A stretch of DNA of 41,500 nt from Collinsella sp. TF08-11AT (GCF_003437035.1 NZ_QSRL01000016.1:1-41500), one strand, 5' to 3'. Numbered from the stretch's first letter, positions 9,076 to 17,307 are shown. Notes: generated by a model not told the origin, from the letters alone. Numbers and translations are program-made.

Positions 9076-10258
9076 CGAGAAGCGCCTCCACTCCGGGCAG
9101 GGCCTTACCCTCGACGAGCTCCATGGAAGCGCCACCACCGGTGGAGATCCAGCTCATCTTGTCGGCCAGGTTGAACTTGTTGACAGCCGCGACAGAGTCG
9201 CCACCGCCGATGATCGAGGTGCAGTCGGCCTCGGCGACGGCCTCGGCGATAGCCTGGGTGCCGTGAGCGAAGTTGTCGAACTCGAAGACACCCATGGGGC
9301 CGTTCCAGAACACGGTCTTGGCACCCTTGACGGCCTCGGCGTAAAGCTCCTCGGTCTTGGGGCCGATGTCCATGCCCTCACGATCGTCGGGGATAGCGTC
9401 GGAAGCGACAACCTCGGGGACAGCGTCCTCGCCAAAGTGATCGGCAACGCGGTTGTCGATGGGGAGCAGGATCTTGACGCCCTTCTCCTCGGCCTTCTTG
9501 AGCATCTCGCCAGCGCGCTCGACCCAGTCCTCTTCCTTGAGGGACTGACCGACGGTCAGGCCCTGAGCCAGGAAGAAGGTGTAGGCCATGCCGCCACCGA
9601 TGATCAGGGTATCAGCGGAGTCGATGAGGTGATCGAGAACGCCGATCTTGGAGGAAACCTTGGAACCGCCGACGATAGCGACGAAGGGGCGCTCGGGCTC
9701 GGCGAAGATGCCAGTCAGCGTGTCGACCTCCTTCTCGAGCAGGAAGCCGGCGACGGCAGGCAGGTAAGCGGCGGGACCCACGACGGAACCCTGGGCGCGG
9801 TGAGCGGTACCGAAAGCATCGAGAACGAAGACGTCACCATAGGAAGCGAGCTTCTTGGCGATCTCGGGATCGTTCTTCTTCTCACGCTTGTCAAAACGGA
9901 CGTTCTCGAGAACGAGGACCTTGCCCGGCTCGACGGCGGCAACAGCCTCAGCAGCCTTCTCGCCGTAGGTGTCGGCGACAAAGGCAACATCGAGACCAGA
10001 GAGCTCAGCGAGCTTCTTGGCGACAGGCTCAAGGGAGAGCTCGGGCTGGAAGCCGGTGCCATCGGGACGGCCGAGGTGGCTCATGAGGATGACGCGAGCG
10101 TTGTGCTCAACGAGGTAGTTGATGGTGGGCAGGGCAGCCTTGATGCGGGTGGTGTCGCCAACGACGCCATCCTTGATAGGCACGTTGAAGTCAACGCGGA
10201 CGAGAACGCGCTTGCCGTCGACATCGATGTCGCGGACGGTCTTCTTGGTAAAGGCCAT
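9068..10258 (-). CDS. pgk: Phosphoglycerate kinase
   Basis: Transfers phosphate from 1,3-bisphosphoglycerate to ADP; cytoplasmic two-domain kinase of 396 aa. The substrate-binding motif RVDFNVPIKDG, the loop HLGRPDG, the nucleotide-site stretch GGSKVSSKIGVLDHL, and the C-terminal GGGDSVAAV and TGGGASMELVEG are all present. The frame runs to 10294, but the ATG at 10258 begins the family N-terminus and has an AAAGG upstream, somewhat far at about 11 nt. It starts only 60 nt downstream of the gap terminator. I see no convincing promoter of its own, so read-through from gap may set its level. Confidence 0.96.
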   Translation of the reverse strand: MAFTKKTVRDIDVDGKRVLVRVDFNVPIKDGVVGDTTRIKAALPTINYLVEHNARVILMSHLGRPDGTGFQPELSLEPVAKKLAELSGLDVAFVADTYGEKAAEAVAAVEPGKVLVLENVRFDKREKKNDPEIAKKLASYGDVFVLDAFGTAHRAQGSVVGPAAYLPAVAGFLLEKEVDTLTGIFAEPERPFVAIVGGSKVSSKIGVLDHLIDSADTLIIGGGMAYTFFLAQGLTVGQSLKEEDWVERAGEMLKKAEEKGVKILLPIDNRVADHFGEDAVPEVVASDAIPDDREGMDIGPKTEELYAEAVKGAKTVFWNGPMGVFEFDNFAHGTQAIAEAVAEADCTSIIGGGDSVAAVNKFNLADKMSWISTGGGASMELVEGKALPGVEALLDA

Positions 10259-10281
10259 GTTTGCTTCTACCTTTCGTACGT

Positions 10282-10304
10282 GTCTGCCTCCCATTACGGC
10301 AGAC
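10282..10304 (-). other. Stem-loop in the pgk leader
   Basis: GTCTGCC and GGCAGAC form a 7-bp stem with a 9-nt loop between the gap terminator and the pgk start. It may mark a processing site or protect the 5' end of the pgk-tpiA-gpmI message after cleavage. Function is inferred only from position. Confidence 0.4.
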
Positions 10305-10313
10305 GATTTCCTA

Positions 10314-10361
10314 TAAAAAGGGCGCGACCCTAGGGTGTAAGCCCTATGAGGCCGCGCCCTT
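10314..10361 (-). terminator. Terminator (possibly leaky) between gap and pgk
   Basis: The arms AAGGGCGCG (10318-10326) and CGCGCCCTT (10353-10361) pair, with an inner stem between the two CCCTA/TAGGG blocks. The minus-strand continuation is TTTTTATAG. It lies 38 nt after the gap stop codon, before pgk, and would reduce pgk-tpiA-gpmI transcription relative to gap. Confidence 0.8.
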
Positions 10362-10398
10362 CTTTAGACGCTCAACGAGCTATTCGCTAAAAGCTAAA

Positions 10399-11424
10399 TT
10401 AAGCAACGAACTTCTCGAAGTACTTGATGGTGCGGACCATCTGAGAGGTGTAGGAGTTCTCGTTGTCGTACCAAGAGGTGACCTGAACGAGGGTCTGGCC
10501 GTTGCCGAGGTCAGAGCACATGGTCTGAGTGGCGTCGAAGATGGAGCCGTGGGTCTCGCCGATGATGTCGGTGGAGACGATGTCGTCCTCGTTGTAACCG
10601 AAGGTCTCGGAGATGGTGGAAGCGTAGGCCTTCATAGCGGCGTTGACCTCGTCGACGGTGACCTTCTTGTCAACGACAGCGTAGAGGTTGGTGATGGAGC
10701 CGGTCGGCGTCGGGACGCGCTGGGCGGCACCGATGAGCTTACCGTTGAGCTCGGGGAGAACCAGGCCGATAGCCTTGGCAGCACCAGTGGTGTTGGGGAC
10801 GATGTTGACGGCGCAGGCGCGGCTACGACGCTTGTTGCCCTTGCGCTGCGGGCCGTCGAGCGGCATCTGGTCGCCAGTCCAGGCGTGAATGGTGGTCATG
10901 ATGCCGGACACGATGGGAGCGAAGTCGTTCAGACCCTTGGCCATCGGGGCGAGGCAGTTGGTGGTGCAGGAAGCGGCGGAGATGATGTTGTCCTCAGCGG
11001 TCAGCGTCTCGTGGTTGACGTTGTACACGATGGTGGGCAGATCGCTGCCCGCCGGAGCGGAGATGACGACCTTCTTGGCGCCAGCGTTGATGTGGGCCTG
11101 AGCCTTAGCCTTGCTGGTGTAGAAGCCGGTGCACTCGAGAACGACGTCGACGTCGAGGTCGCCCCAAGGCAGGTTGTTGGCGTCGGCCTCCTTGTAGATC
11201 TTGATCTCCTTGCCGTCAACGGTGATGGAATCCTCGCCAGCAACGACCTCGTGATCGCGAGCGTAGTTGCCCTGCGTGGAGTCGTACTTCAGCAGGTAAG
11301 CGAGCATATCGGGAGAGGTGAGGTCGTTGATAGCGACAATCTCGGAGCCCTCATGACCGAACATCTGACGGAAAGCCAGACGACCGATGCGACCGAAGCC
11401 GTTAATAGCAACCTTTACTGCCAT
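10399..11424 (-). CDS. gap: Type I glyceraldehyde-3-phosphate dehydrogenase
   Basis: Oxidises glyceraldehyde-3-phosphate to 1,3-bisphosphoglycerate with NAD+ and phosphate (cytoplasm). It has 341 residues. The Rossmann motif INGFGRIGR (7-15), the adenosine-site Asp in AINDLT (which favours NAD over NADP), the catalytic Cys153 in [12 protein letters not shown] and the C-terminal SWYDNENSY are present. The frame extends to 11526, but the ATG at 11424 has AAAGGAG at good spacing and gives the normal N-terminus. It stands alone between an upstream AT-rich promoter region with a LacI-like palindrome (11559-11572) and its own terminator. Confidence 0.96.
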   Translation of the reverse strand: MAVKVAINGFGRIGRLAFRQMFGHEGSEIVAINDLTSPDMLAYLLKYDSTQGNYARDHEVVAGEDSITVDGKEIKIYKEADANNLPWGDLDVDVVLECTGFYTSKAKAQAHINAGAKKVVISAPAGSDLPTIVYNVNHETLTAEDNIISAASCTTNCLAPMAKGLNDFAPIVSGIMTTIHAWTGDQMPLDGPQRKGNKRRSRACAVNIVPNTTGAAKAIGLVLPELNGKLIGAAQRVPTPTGSITNLYAVVDKKVTVDEVNAAMKAYASTISETFGYNEDDIVSTDIIGETHGSIFDATQTMCSDLGNGQTLVQVTSWYDNENSYTSQMVRTIKYFEKFVA

Positions 11425-11558
11425 TGTGTCTCCTTTCGTAAGGCCCCCGCAAGCTACAGCGCCCGCCGTTGAGGCCCACAAACTAACCACTCGCCTAATA
11501 TACCTTTTTTTGGACTTGAATTTCACGAGAATAGTCGAAATTGAAAATCAAATTTACG

Positions 11559-11572
11559 TTAAAACGTTTTAA
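11559..11572. promoter_or_regulatory. Perfect 14-bp palindrome upstream of gap, candidate operator
   Basis: TTAAAACGTTTTAA is self-complementary around a central CG, the pattern of LacI-family operators. It lies in the AT-rich 193-nt gap between whiA and gap, about 135 nt before the gap start. A TATATT box at 11497-11502 on the minus strand could be the gap -10. A similar core occurs before the nan cluster at 24194-24205. The bound regulator is unknown, and the position suits an activator or a roadblock as well as a repressor. Confidence 0.4.
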
Positions 11573-11617
11573 AGAATAAAATAGCAGTTCAATCCCTATA
11601 TAAGCAGTTTCGCTCAA

Positions 11618-12547
11618 CTACCTGTTTGCTTCAATGAGCTTTTCAAGCCTCAAAACTCGATGGTAGAGGGCCGACTTCGACAAGGGAGGGTCAGCCATCT
11701 CCCCCAGATCGCGCAGTGACAGATCGGGATAGCGCTCGCGCAGGTCGCAAAAGACTGCTAAGGCGTCCGGAAGCGTGTCGCGTAAACCCCGCTGTTCGAG
11801 CTCATCGATCAACGCAAGCTGATGCTGGGCGGCACCCGCACTTCTGGTCTGATTGGCCAGCTCGGCATTCACGCGACGGTTTACGTCGTTCTTAACCAAT
11901 TTGACCGCGCGCGCTTCCTCGATCTCGGCAACGCTGCGCTTGGCGCCGACCAGCTTTAGAAGCTGCTCGATCTCCTCGGCGCTCTTAATGTAGACGGCAA
12001 AGGACCCGCGCCGCGCGTTAACGCGCGCATGGACCCCAATCTGCTCCAATAGATCGCAAAGTCCCCGGGCATACTGCTCGCCCTGCACCGCGATCTCCAA
12101 ATGAAAGTCGCCGCGGGGATCGGCCACGAAACCACCCGCAATGAGCGCGCCGCGGATGTAGGCAAGCCTGCAGCAGGGACGGGCAACGATGTGCCGGGGA
12201 ACACCAGCGACGAGCCCTCCCCTGCGGTCGAGGATGCCCAGCAGCACCAGAGCCTTGTCCAGGTCGGGTTGATCGGGCAGGGTAATGAGATAGTTACGGA
12301 CCTTATGCAAGACCGATTTACGAACGGTGAATTCCGTTTTGAGCTTAAGGATGCGATGCGTCAGTGTGATCATCGTGCGCGCGACGGCACCCGTCTCGGT
12401 CGCGACCGTCAAACGATACCGCCCGGAGCCGGCCAGCGAAAGTGTACCGCTCACACGCGTCAGGGCGGCAAGCGTCGACAAATCGCAGTATTCACATTCG
12501 GGTTCGCAGCGCGCGAGCTCGTCACGCACCTCGGCGGTAAACGACAT
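11618..12547 (-). CDS. whiA: DNA-binding protein WhiA
   Basis: WhiA-family protein (309 aa, usual length) found across Gram-positive bacteria: a sporulation regulator in Streptomyces and a chromosome-segregation and division factor in Bacillus. The N-terminal part matches the LAGLIDADG-like fold (AYIRGALIAGGFVADPRGDFHLEIAV at about 130-155). The C-terminal part is the WhiA helix-turn-helix (LRDLGEMADPPLSKSALYHRVLRLEKL). It lies 6 nt downstream of rapZ, so the two are certainly one transcript. The gluconeogenesis factor gene yvcK, which normally separates them, is missing. Confidence 0.94.
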   Translation of the reverse strand: MSFTAEVRDELARCEPECEYCDLSTLAALTRVSGTLSLAGSGRYRLTVATETGAVARTMITLTHRILKLKTEFTVRKSVLHKVRNYLITLPDQPDLDKALVLLGILDRRGGLVAGVPRHIVARPCCRLAYIRGALIAGGFVADPRGDFHLEIAVQGEQYARGLCDLLEQIGVHARVNARRGSFAVYIKSAEEIEQLLKLVGAKRSVAEIEEARAVKLVKNDVNRRVNAELANQTRSAGAAQHQLALIDELEQRGLRDTLPDALAVFCDLRERYPDLSLRDLGEMADPPLSKSALYHRVLRLEKLIEANR

Positions 12548-12553
12548 GCAGGC

Positions 12554-13474
12554 CTATGCTTTCGTGTTGGCGCGCGACAGGTCGCGATGAGAAATGCTCA
12601 CGTGATACTGGGCGCCTTCCAAATAACGTGCTGTGGCCTCGGCGATGGCAACGCTGCGGTGTTGACCGCCCGTGCAACCGATGGCAATAGAAAGCTGTGG
12701 CTTGCCCTCCGCGATATAGCCGGGCATGACCGTATCGAGCAGCTGCGTCCAGGCCTTCCAGAACTCCTGGGTCTTGGGATGGTCCAGAACAAAGTCAGAG
12801 ACTTTCTTATCGAGACCGGTCATCGTGCGCATCTCGGGATCGTAGAACGGATTGGGCAGGAAGCGAACGTCGATCATAATGTCCGCCTCGACGGGCATAC
12901 CGTGCTTAAAGCCAAACGAGAACACGTGAACGTCCATGAGCTGCTGGTCGGACAACTCGGAGAACGCCATGCGCAATTTGTTGCGCAGAGCAGAGGTGCG
13001 CAAGCGGCTCGTATCGATAATCATGTCAGCTCGGTCGCGAACGCCCTGCAGCTGCAGGCGCTCGCGCTGAATCGCATCGGCCGTAGTCTCCCCCGGCTTG
13101 GCAATGGGATGGCGGCGGCGGTTTTCACTATAACGACGGATCAGCACCTCGTCAGAGGCCTCGAGAAACACGATGTCACAGCTCATCTCGCGCTCCTCGA
13201 GTGCGGCAACGGCATCGAGCAGCTCATCGAACAAGCCCTGGCTGCGCAGGTCGCAGGTGACGGCAAGATGCCTGCCCACGCCCGTATTGATGCCGACGAG
13301 TTCGGCAAGCTGGGCGATCAGACGCGGAGGCAGGTTATCAATGCAAAAATAGCCCATGTCCTCGAATACATGCATGGCCTGCGTTCGGCCCGATCCAGAC
13401 ATTCCGGTGATGATGACGATATCGGGGATGCGCTCCGAGCGCTCCGCCGCATCCATGGCATCTCCCTTTTGCAT
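12554..13474 (-). CDS. rapZ: RapZ / YvcJ family nucleotide-binding protein
   Basis: RapZ-family P-loop protein (306 aa). In E. coli it is an RNA adaptor that senses glucosamine-6-phosphate; in Bacillus YvcJ binds and hydrolyses nucleotides. The Walker A loop reads GMSGSGRT (24-31), with Arg in place of the usual Lys, as I recall from mycobacterial homologues. EDMGYFCIDNLPP follows, and the C-terminal domain carries GCTGGQHRSVAIAE. The start at 13474 has a perfect AGGAGG; an alternative ATG at 13456 also has a fair site. It is coupled to whiA. Its neighbourhood to an amino-sugar catabolic cluster is suggestive given the E. coli ligand, but that link is inference. Confidence 0.93.
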   Translation of the reverse strand: MQKGDAMDAAERSERIPDIVIITGMSGSGRTQAMHVFEDMGYFCIDNLPPRLIAQLAELVGINTGVGRHLAVTCDLRSQGLFDELLDAVAALEEREMSCDIVFLEASDEVLIRRYSENRRRHPIAKPGETTADAIQRERLQLQGVRDRADMIIDTSRLRTSALRNKLRMAFSELSDQQLMDVHVFSFGFKHGMPVEADIMIDVRFLPNPFYDPEMRTMTGLDKKVSDFVLDHPKTQEFWKAWTQLLDTVMPGYIAEGKPQLSIAIGCTGGQHRSVAIAEATARYLEGAQYHVSISHRDLSRANTKA

Positions 13475-13492
13475 GTGTGCCTCCTAAAACAA

Positions 13493-13521
13493 GCGCGGGA
13501 CCCGGCCAGCGGATCCCGCGC
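13493..13521 (-). terminator. Probable terminator after nanE / leader hairpin of rapZ
   Basis: An 8-bp GC-rich stem (GCGCGGGA with TCCCGCGC), with an extra 3-bp inner stem, is followed on the minus strand by TTGTTTTAGGAGG. The U-tract thus runs directly into the rapZ ribosome-binding site. It most likely ends the nan transcript. A TATACT box on the minus strand at 13540-13545 lies upstream of it, so the hairpin could instead sit in the rapZ leader. Confidence 0.65.
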
Positions 13522-13572
13522 GATCAATTGCCTTTATTGAGTATACCGCCCCAAGCGGATACGAGGTCCGTC

Positions 13573-14259
13573 TTACGCCTCAAGCGCGGCTTTGAACCAA
13601 CTCGTAATACTCGTGGGATGCGTGATGGCAGTGCCGACGACAACGGCCCAAGCGCCAGCATCAATCGCGGCGCGAGCCTCCTCGGGCGTGTGCACACGGC
13701 CCTCGCAGATGATGGGAAGACCGGGGAATTCCTCGGTCGCCTGACGCAGAAGCGGAAGATCGGGGCCATCGGCCATGGTGCAGTCGATGGCGGCGACACC
13801 ATGAGAAAGCGTGGTGGATACAAGGTCGAAGCCCATATCAACCGCACGGCGAATGTCCTCGATGGTGGCACAATCCGCCATCAGGAGCACACCCTCCTCG
13901 TGCAGCGGACGGAAGGTGTCCTCGACGGTCTTGCCATCGGGACGCGGACGATCGGTGGCATCGATCGCCACGATATCGGCACCCGCGGCAACGCAGGCGC
14001 GAGCGTGACGCAGCGTCGGCGTGATGTAAACGCCCTCGTGCCCATCCTTCCACAGGCCGATAACAGGAACCTCACAGCGACCCTTAATGGCGGCAATGTC
14101 GGCAAGGCCCTGACAGCGAATGGCGGCGGCGCCGCCAAGCTCGCAAGCGCGAGACATTTGAGCCATGGTCTCGGGCGTACGAAGCGGCTCGCCCATATAC
14201 GCCTGAACGCTCACGACGAGCTTGCCCTTCAGGGATTGAATCAAAGGATCGACGGTCAT
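13573..14259 (-). CDS. nanE: N-acetylmannosamine-6-phosphate 2-epimerase NanE
   Basis: Converts ManNAc-6-phosphate to GlcNAc-6-phosphate, the last dedicated step of sialic acid catabolism (cytoplasmic TIM barrel, 228 aa, normal length). Family motifs are seen in order: LVVSVQAYMGEPL (14-26), AIRCQG, PVIGLWKDGHEGVYITPT with the catalytic Lys, DIVAIDATDRPRPDG, GFDLVSTTLSHG and the phosphate-site GRVHTPEEARAAIDAGAWAVVVGTAIT. The ribosome-binding site (AAAGG) is rather far from the ATG at about 12 nt. It follows the kinase gene after a 70-nt gap with a hairpin and is the last gene of the nan cluster. Confidence 0.93.
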   Translation of the reverse strand: MTVDPLIQSLKGKLVVSVQAYMGEPLRTPETMAQMSRACELGGAAAIRCQGLADIAAIKGRCEVPVIGLWKDGHEGVYITPTLRHARACVAAGADIVAIDATDRPRPDGKTVEDTFRPLHEEGVLLMADCATIEDIRRAVDMGFDLVSTTLSHGVAAIDCTMADGPDLPLLRQATEEFPGLPIICEGRVHTPEEARAAIDAGAWAVVVGTAITHPTSITSWFKAALEA

Positions 14260-14283
14260 AAGGCTGCAACCTTTCTCAGAACA

Positions 14284-14312
14284 GCCTCCCGAGGCGTGTT
14301 GTCTCGGGAGGC
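14284..14312 (-). other. Intercistronic hairpin between nanK and nanE
   Basis: A perfect 10-bp stem, GCCTCCCGAG pairing with CTCGGGAGGC, with a 9-nt loop. The minus-strand continuation TGTTCTGAG is a weak U-tract. It could be a partial terminator or an mRNA-processing hairpin. Confidence 0.55.
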
Positions 14313-14329
14313 TCCTACAGCAGATACGT

Positions 14330-15295
14330 TTACTTCAACGAGGCAAGAAGATGCTCAGCGGCACCGATGAGCGGAGCATCGCCCTCCAGAGAACCGATGA
14401 GGATCGGCGTGTCCTGAAGCGGATCGAGCGCCTGGCTGGCATAGCCCTCGTGCACCGAATCCTTCCACGTCTGCGAACGCCAATCGGGACCTTGGTGAAT
14501 CACGCCGCCCGAAAGCACGATGACCTCAGGGTCCAGGATGTTAGCGAGCGAGCCCAAGCTGGCACCCAACGCAAAGCCGGCATCATGGATGACCTCGGTC
14601 GCCTTTGCGTCGCCTGCACGGCACAGGTCGTTCACATCGCGACCGACCGAAGGACGGCTGGGGTCGACGCGGCCAAAGCGCTCATCGTACATACGACCAA
14701 TGGAAGTGCCCGAAGCAACCGACTCCAGATGGCCGGAACGCCCGCAGGCGCAGGGAATGCCGGCGGCAGCCGAGCACTCGATGTGGCCCATATGGCCAGC
14801 AGCACCATGGAAGCCCTGCATCACGCGGCCGTTCTCGACATATGCGCCGCCAATGCCCGTACCGATGCCAAGACACAAGACGGAGAACTTGCCCTTGCCG
14901 ACGCCCCAGTGGGCCTCGCCCAGAGCATGAGCCTGCACGTCGCCTACAACGGCAACGGGAAGACCGAGATCCTCACGCAGACGCGGCCCCAACTGAACGC
15001 CGGACCAGCCGGGCATGATCTCATTGGCATACGCGATGGCGCCCGTCTTGGGATCGACGACGCCGGCGGCACCGATACCGACGCCAAGGACCTCGACATC
15101 GGGATTCGCCTCGAGAGCAGCCTTGATGGACGCCTCAATACGCTGGAAGACGGCCTCGCCGCCCTCTTGGGCCTCCGTGGGAACCTCGGCCTCAAAAACG
15201 GGATGGGGCACACTACCATCAGCCGGGTACTCCATGATGGCAGTCGCAATCTTAGTTCCGCCGATATCGACAGAGCAGACGTACTTGTTCTCCAT
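14330..15295 (-). CDS. nanK: ROK family kinase, probable N-acetylmannosamine kinase
   Basis: ROK-family sugar kinase (321 aa), probably phosphorylating ManNAc to ManNAc-6-phosphate because it lies between nanA and nanE. The N-terminal phosphate-binding motif DIGGTK is at 10-15. The likely catalytic Asp is in GDVQAHALGE (119). GIGTGIGGAYV and the zinc-site region GHMGHIEC...CACGRSGHLE follow. In the zinc motif the third cysteine of the usual CxCGxxGC is replaced by His189, which can still bind zinc. The frame extends to 15322, but the ATG at 15295 has AAGGAG four bases upstream. That site can fold into a tiny CTCC-GAA-GGAG hairpin. Glucokinase activity cannot be ruled out from sequence. Confidence 0.82.
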   Translation of the reverse strand: MENKYVCSVDIGGTKIATAIMEYPADGSVPHPVFEAEVPTEAQEGGEAVFQRIEASIKAALEANPDVEVLGVGIGAAGVVDPKTGAIAYANEIMPGWSGVQLGPRLREDLGLPVAVVGDVQAHALGEAHWGVGKGKFSVLCLGIGTGIGGAYVENGRVMQGFHGAAGHMGHIECSAAAGIPCACGRSGHLESVASGTSIGRMYDERFGRVDPSRPSVGRDVNDLCRAGDAKATEVIHDAGFALGASLGSLANILDPEVIVLSGGVIHQGPDWRSQTWKDSVHEGYASQALDPLQDTPILIGSLEGDAPLIGAAEHLLASLK

Positions 15296-15361
15296 GTCGC
15301 TCTCCTTCGGAGATAAAAACAACTACAGGAAATGCGCCGTCAGGCTAGCCGTCACAGCGCA

Positions 15362-15470
15362 GTAAAGGTTTTCCAGGTGTCCGAGATCGCCGAGAAACCG
15401 TGTGGCCATTGACCTAATGGGTCATGGCCACACGGTTGAACGGCGAGGTCGGGTGCCTGGGAAGCTTTAC
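15362..15470. repeat. Long imperfect palindrome between nanA and nanK
   Basis: The outer arms GTAAAG (15362-15367) and CTTTAC (15465-15470), a middle arm around AGATCGCCG / CGGCGAGGT, and a core of 13 bp (AACCGTGTGGCCA at about 15396-15408 with TGGCCACACGGTT) all pair. They form one ~109-bp imperfect hairpin with a short TAATG-type apex. The outer right arm covers the nanA stop codon. The transcript would form a very long stem after nanA. U-tracts on either side are weak, so simple termination is not an obvious explanation. Confidence 0.75.
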
Positions 15471-16387
15471 AGGAGACCGTTGTCCTGAAGGACCTTCCTA
15501 ATCGCCTCGACGTTCTCGCCGGTCATGGCCTTCACCGGGCGCGGCATGGTCGGGCTGTCGAAGATGCCCATGAGGTTCATAGCGGTCTTGAAGGCGCCGA
15601 CGCCACCGGCATAGCCCTGGACGCCCGAGGTGACGTCCCAGATGTGCGAAATCTCATTGAGGCGATCCTGCTCGGCCTTGACGGTAGCCCAGTCGCCGGC
15701 CTGAGCGGCCTTCCACTGGCGCACGTAGCCCTCGGGCTCAACGTTGGCAAGGCCCGGGACAGAACCGTCGGCGCCACCGAGGTAAGCGCCGTCGACAACA
15801 ACCTCGTGACCGGTGAGGATGCTCATCGGATGGCCGTTCTTCTCGTTCTCCTGAACGAGATAGCGGAACGAGATGTCATCACCCGAGGAATCCTTGACGC
15901 CAGCAAGGACGCCCTCGGCGCCGAGCTTGGCAAGGAGCTTCCAGGGGAGCTTGGTGTGAACGCAGACGGGAATGTCATAGGCAAAGATGGGCAGGTCGAG
16001 CTCCTCGTGCAGGATGCGGAAGTGCTCCTCGACCTCGGTCATGCCCTGCAGGGCATAGAACGGGCAGGTGGCGACAAGCGCATCGGCGCCCAGCTCCTGA
16101 GCGACCTTACCGTGCTCGATCATGCGCTCGGTCTCGGTATCGATGATGCCGACCAGGACGGGCACGCGGTGGTCGACGATACGAACGGCCTCGGCGATGA
16201 TCTGGCGACGACGCTCATCGGTGGAGAAAACGACCTCGCCCGAAGAGCCCAGGAAGAACAGGCCATCGACGCCGGCATCGATCATGCGGTTGATGCTGCG
16301 CTCAAAGGAGGCAACGTCGAGCTGGTGGTCTTCGGTATCGGGAACAACGACGGGAGGGATAACGCCGGTGAATTTCTGAGTTGCCAC
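15467..16387 (-). CDS. nanA: N-acetylneuraminate lyase (NanA / DapA superfamily)
   Basis: Cleaves N-acetylneuraminate to ManNAc and pyruvate through a lysine Schiff base (cytoplasmic TIM barrel). I start it at the GTG at 16387, because AAGGAG (6-nt spacing) precedes it; the longer frame to 16471 has no comparable site and would overlap the previous gene. The protein is then 306 aa. The catalytic Lys in GVKDSSGDD falls at about residue 165 and the catalytic Tyr in FAYDIP at about 137, the same numbers as in E. coli NanA. The pyruvate-binding loop reads GSSGE (47-51). The NanE/ROK neighbours support NanA over dihydrodipicolinate synthase, though divergence leaves some doubt about exact substrate. 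Confidence 0.82.
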   Translation of the reverse strand: MATQKFTGVIPPVVVPDTEDHQLDVASFERSINRMIDAGVDGLFFLGSSGEVVFSTDERRRQIIAEAVRIVDHRVPVLVGIIDTETERMIEHGKVAQELGADALVATCPFYALQGMTEVEEHFRILHEELDLPIFAYDIPVCVHTKLPWKLLAKLGAEGVLAGVKDSSGDDISFRYLVQENEKNGHPMSILTGHEVVVDGAYLGGADGSVPGLANVEPEGYVRQWKAAQAGDWATVKAEQDRLNEISHIWDVTSGVQGYAGGVGAFKTAMNLMGIFDSPTMPRPVKAMTGENVEAIRKVLQDNGLL

Positions 16388-16455
16388 AAGAATCTCCTTA
16401 GTTGTCTGGCGGGCGGCCCTATGCCACCCACTCTTGTTGACAGTGTCCAGGCCGT

Positions 16456-17307
16456 CTAGGCCAAAGAACACGGGTAGAACGTTTGGTTAAAAAAGTCGAT
16501 GACTTCGTTTTCGAACGCATTGATGCGCTCGTGAGCGTATTTTGCATAGATGATATGCCTCCGGTCACACTCAAGACCGTTGAATACGGCAAACTGATCC
16601 TTGGAATCGCTCACGGTATCCATAAGCGATGTGCCCATGAGCACCGATCCGCGCACCCGAGACGACAGCGCCTCGAGGCCGCCAGGAAGCGGATTGGCAA
16701 CCGCCGTGCAGGCGAGGCCCCGCTCGTCCAGAGCAGAAACCGCCAGTGCGACTCCGCCGCCAAGACCCTCGCCCCATGCAAAGATGCGGTCGAGGTCCAT
16801 GCCATCAAGATTGCGCGCCACCTTCGCCAGCGCGCAACCCCAACGGACGCGCTCGACAAAAGCGGGCGAAGAAATCCCCCGCCGCAGGTCGTCCGCACCA
16901 GCAACATCGTCGTCCAGCGCAAGCACGGCATATCCCATGGCCGCAAACCTCGTCATGTGATGCCATCCCCGCACGGGTCGGTCGATGTCGTGAAACATCA
17001 GACATAGCGGCACAAGCTCGGATGCTCGGGCGCGACCGGCAGGCTCGATCAAACGTGCGTGGACCACATCGCCACCAAGCTCAAAGGAAACCTCGGAGTA
17101 GCGGGCATACGGATTGGCGAAATCGATCGCCGTAATACTCGGCCCGCAAACCTCAAGGTCCGAAGCGGCTATCTCTAATTCGGAAACATCCGCAGAAGCA
17201 TCACCGCGCCAATCCCGGAAATCAGCGAGCCTTGACGAGACCGTTCCGGGAATCCCCACAAGGTCGGAGACAATCAGCTCGCCGACATTGCTCTCGCACT
17301 TAGACAT
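16456..17307 (-). CDS. Acetyl-esterase-like pseudoenzyme (AXE1-type alpha/beta hydrolase fold, nucleophile Ser lost)
   Basis: A 283-aa protein that aligns along its length with the intact esterase immediately upstream. Shared stretches include KDQFAVFNGLECDRRH versus ATQFAVYNNLTCEKRH and the C-terminal YAHERI versus FGHEEI. The catalytic Asp (230) and His (259) are kept, but the nucleophile elbow reads GEGLGGG instead of GASQGGG: Ser is Gly181 (codon GGT at 16765-16767). The oxyanion HGYPG is HDIDR, and CPGQGG is also lost. The frame is intact, has a strong GGGAGG site, and overlaps the upstream gene by 8 nt, so it is expressed rather than decaying. A scaffold, binding or heterodimer role is possible; I do not assign one. 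Confidence 0.82.
   Translation of the reverse strand: MSKCESNVGELIVSDLVGIPGTVSSRLADFRDWRGDASADVSELEIAASDLEVCGPSITAIDFANPYARYSEVSFELGGDVVHARLIEPAGRARASELVPLCLMFHDIDRPVRGWHHMTRFAAMGYAVLALDDDVAGADDLRRGISSPAFVERVRWGCALAKVARNLDGMDLDRIFAWGEGLGGGVALAVSALDERGLACTAVANPLPGGLEALSSRVRGSVLMGTSLMDTVSDSKDQFAVFNGLECDRRHIIYAKYAHERINAFENEVIDFFNQTFYPCSLA

Noticed and set aside
16388..16471. An extra N-terminal 28 codons for nanA starting at 16471
   Set aside because: The GTG at 16387 has AAGGAG at ideal spacing and gives the family N-terminus and catalytic numbering; the longer start has no ribosome-binding site and would overlap the upstream gene.
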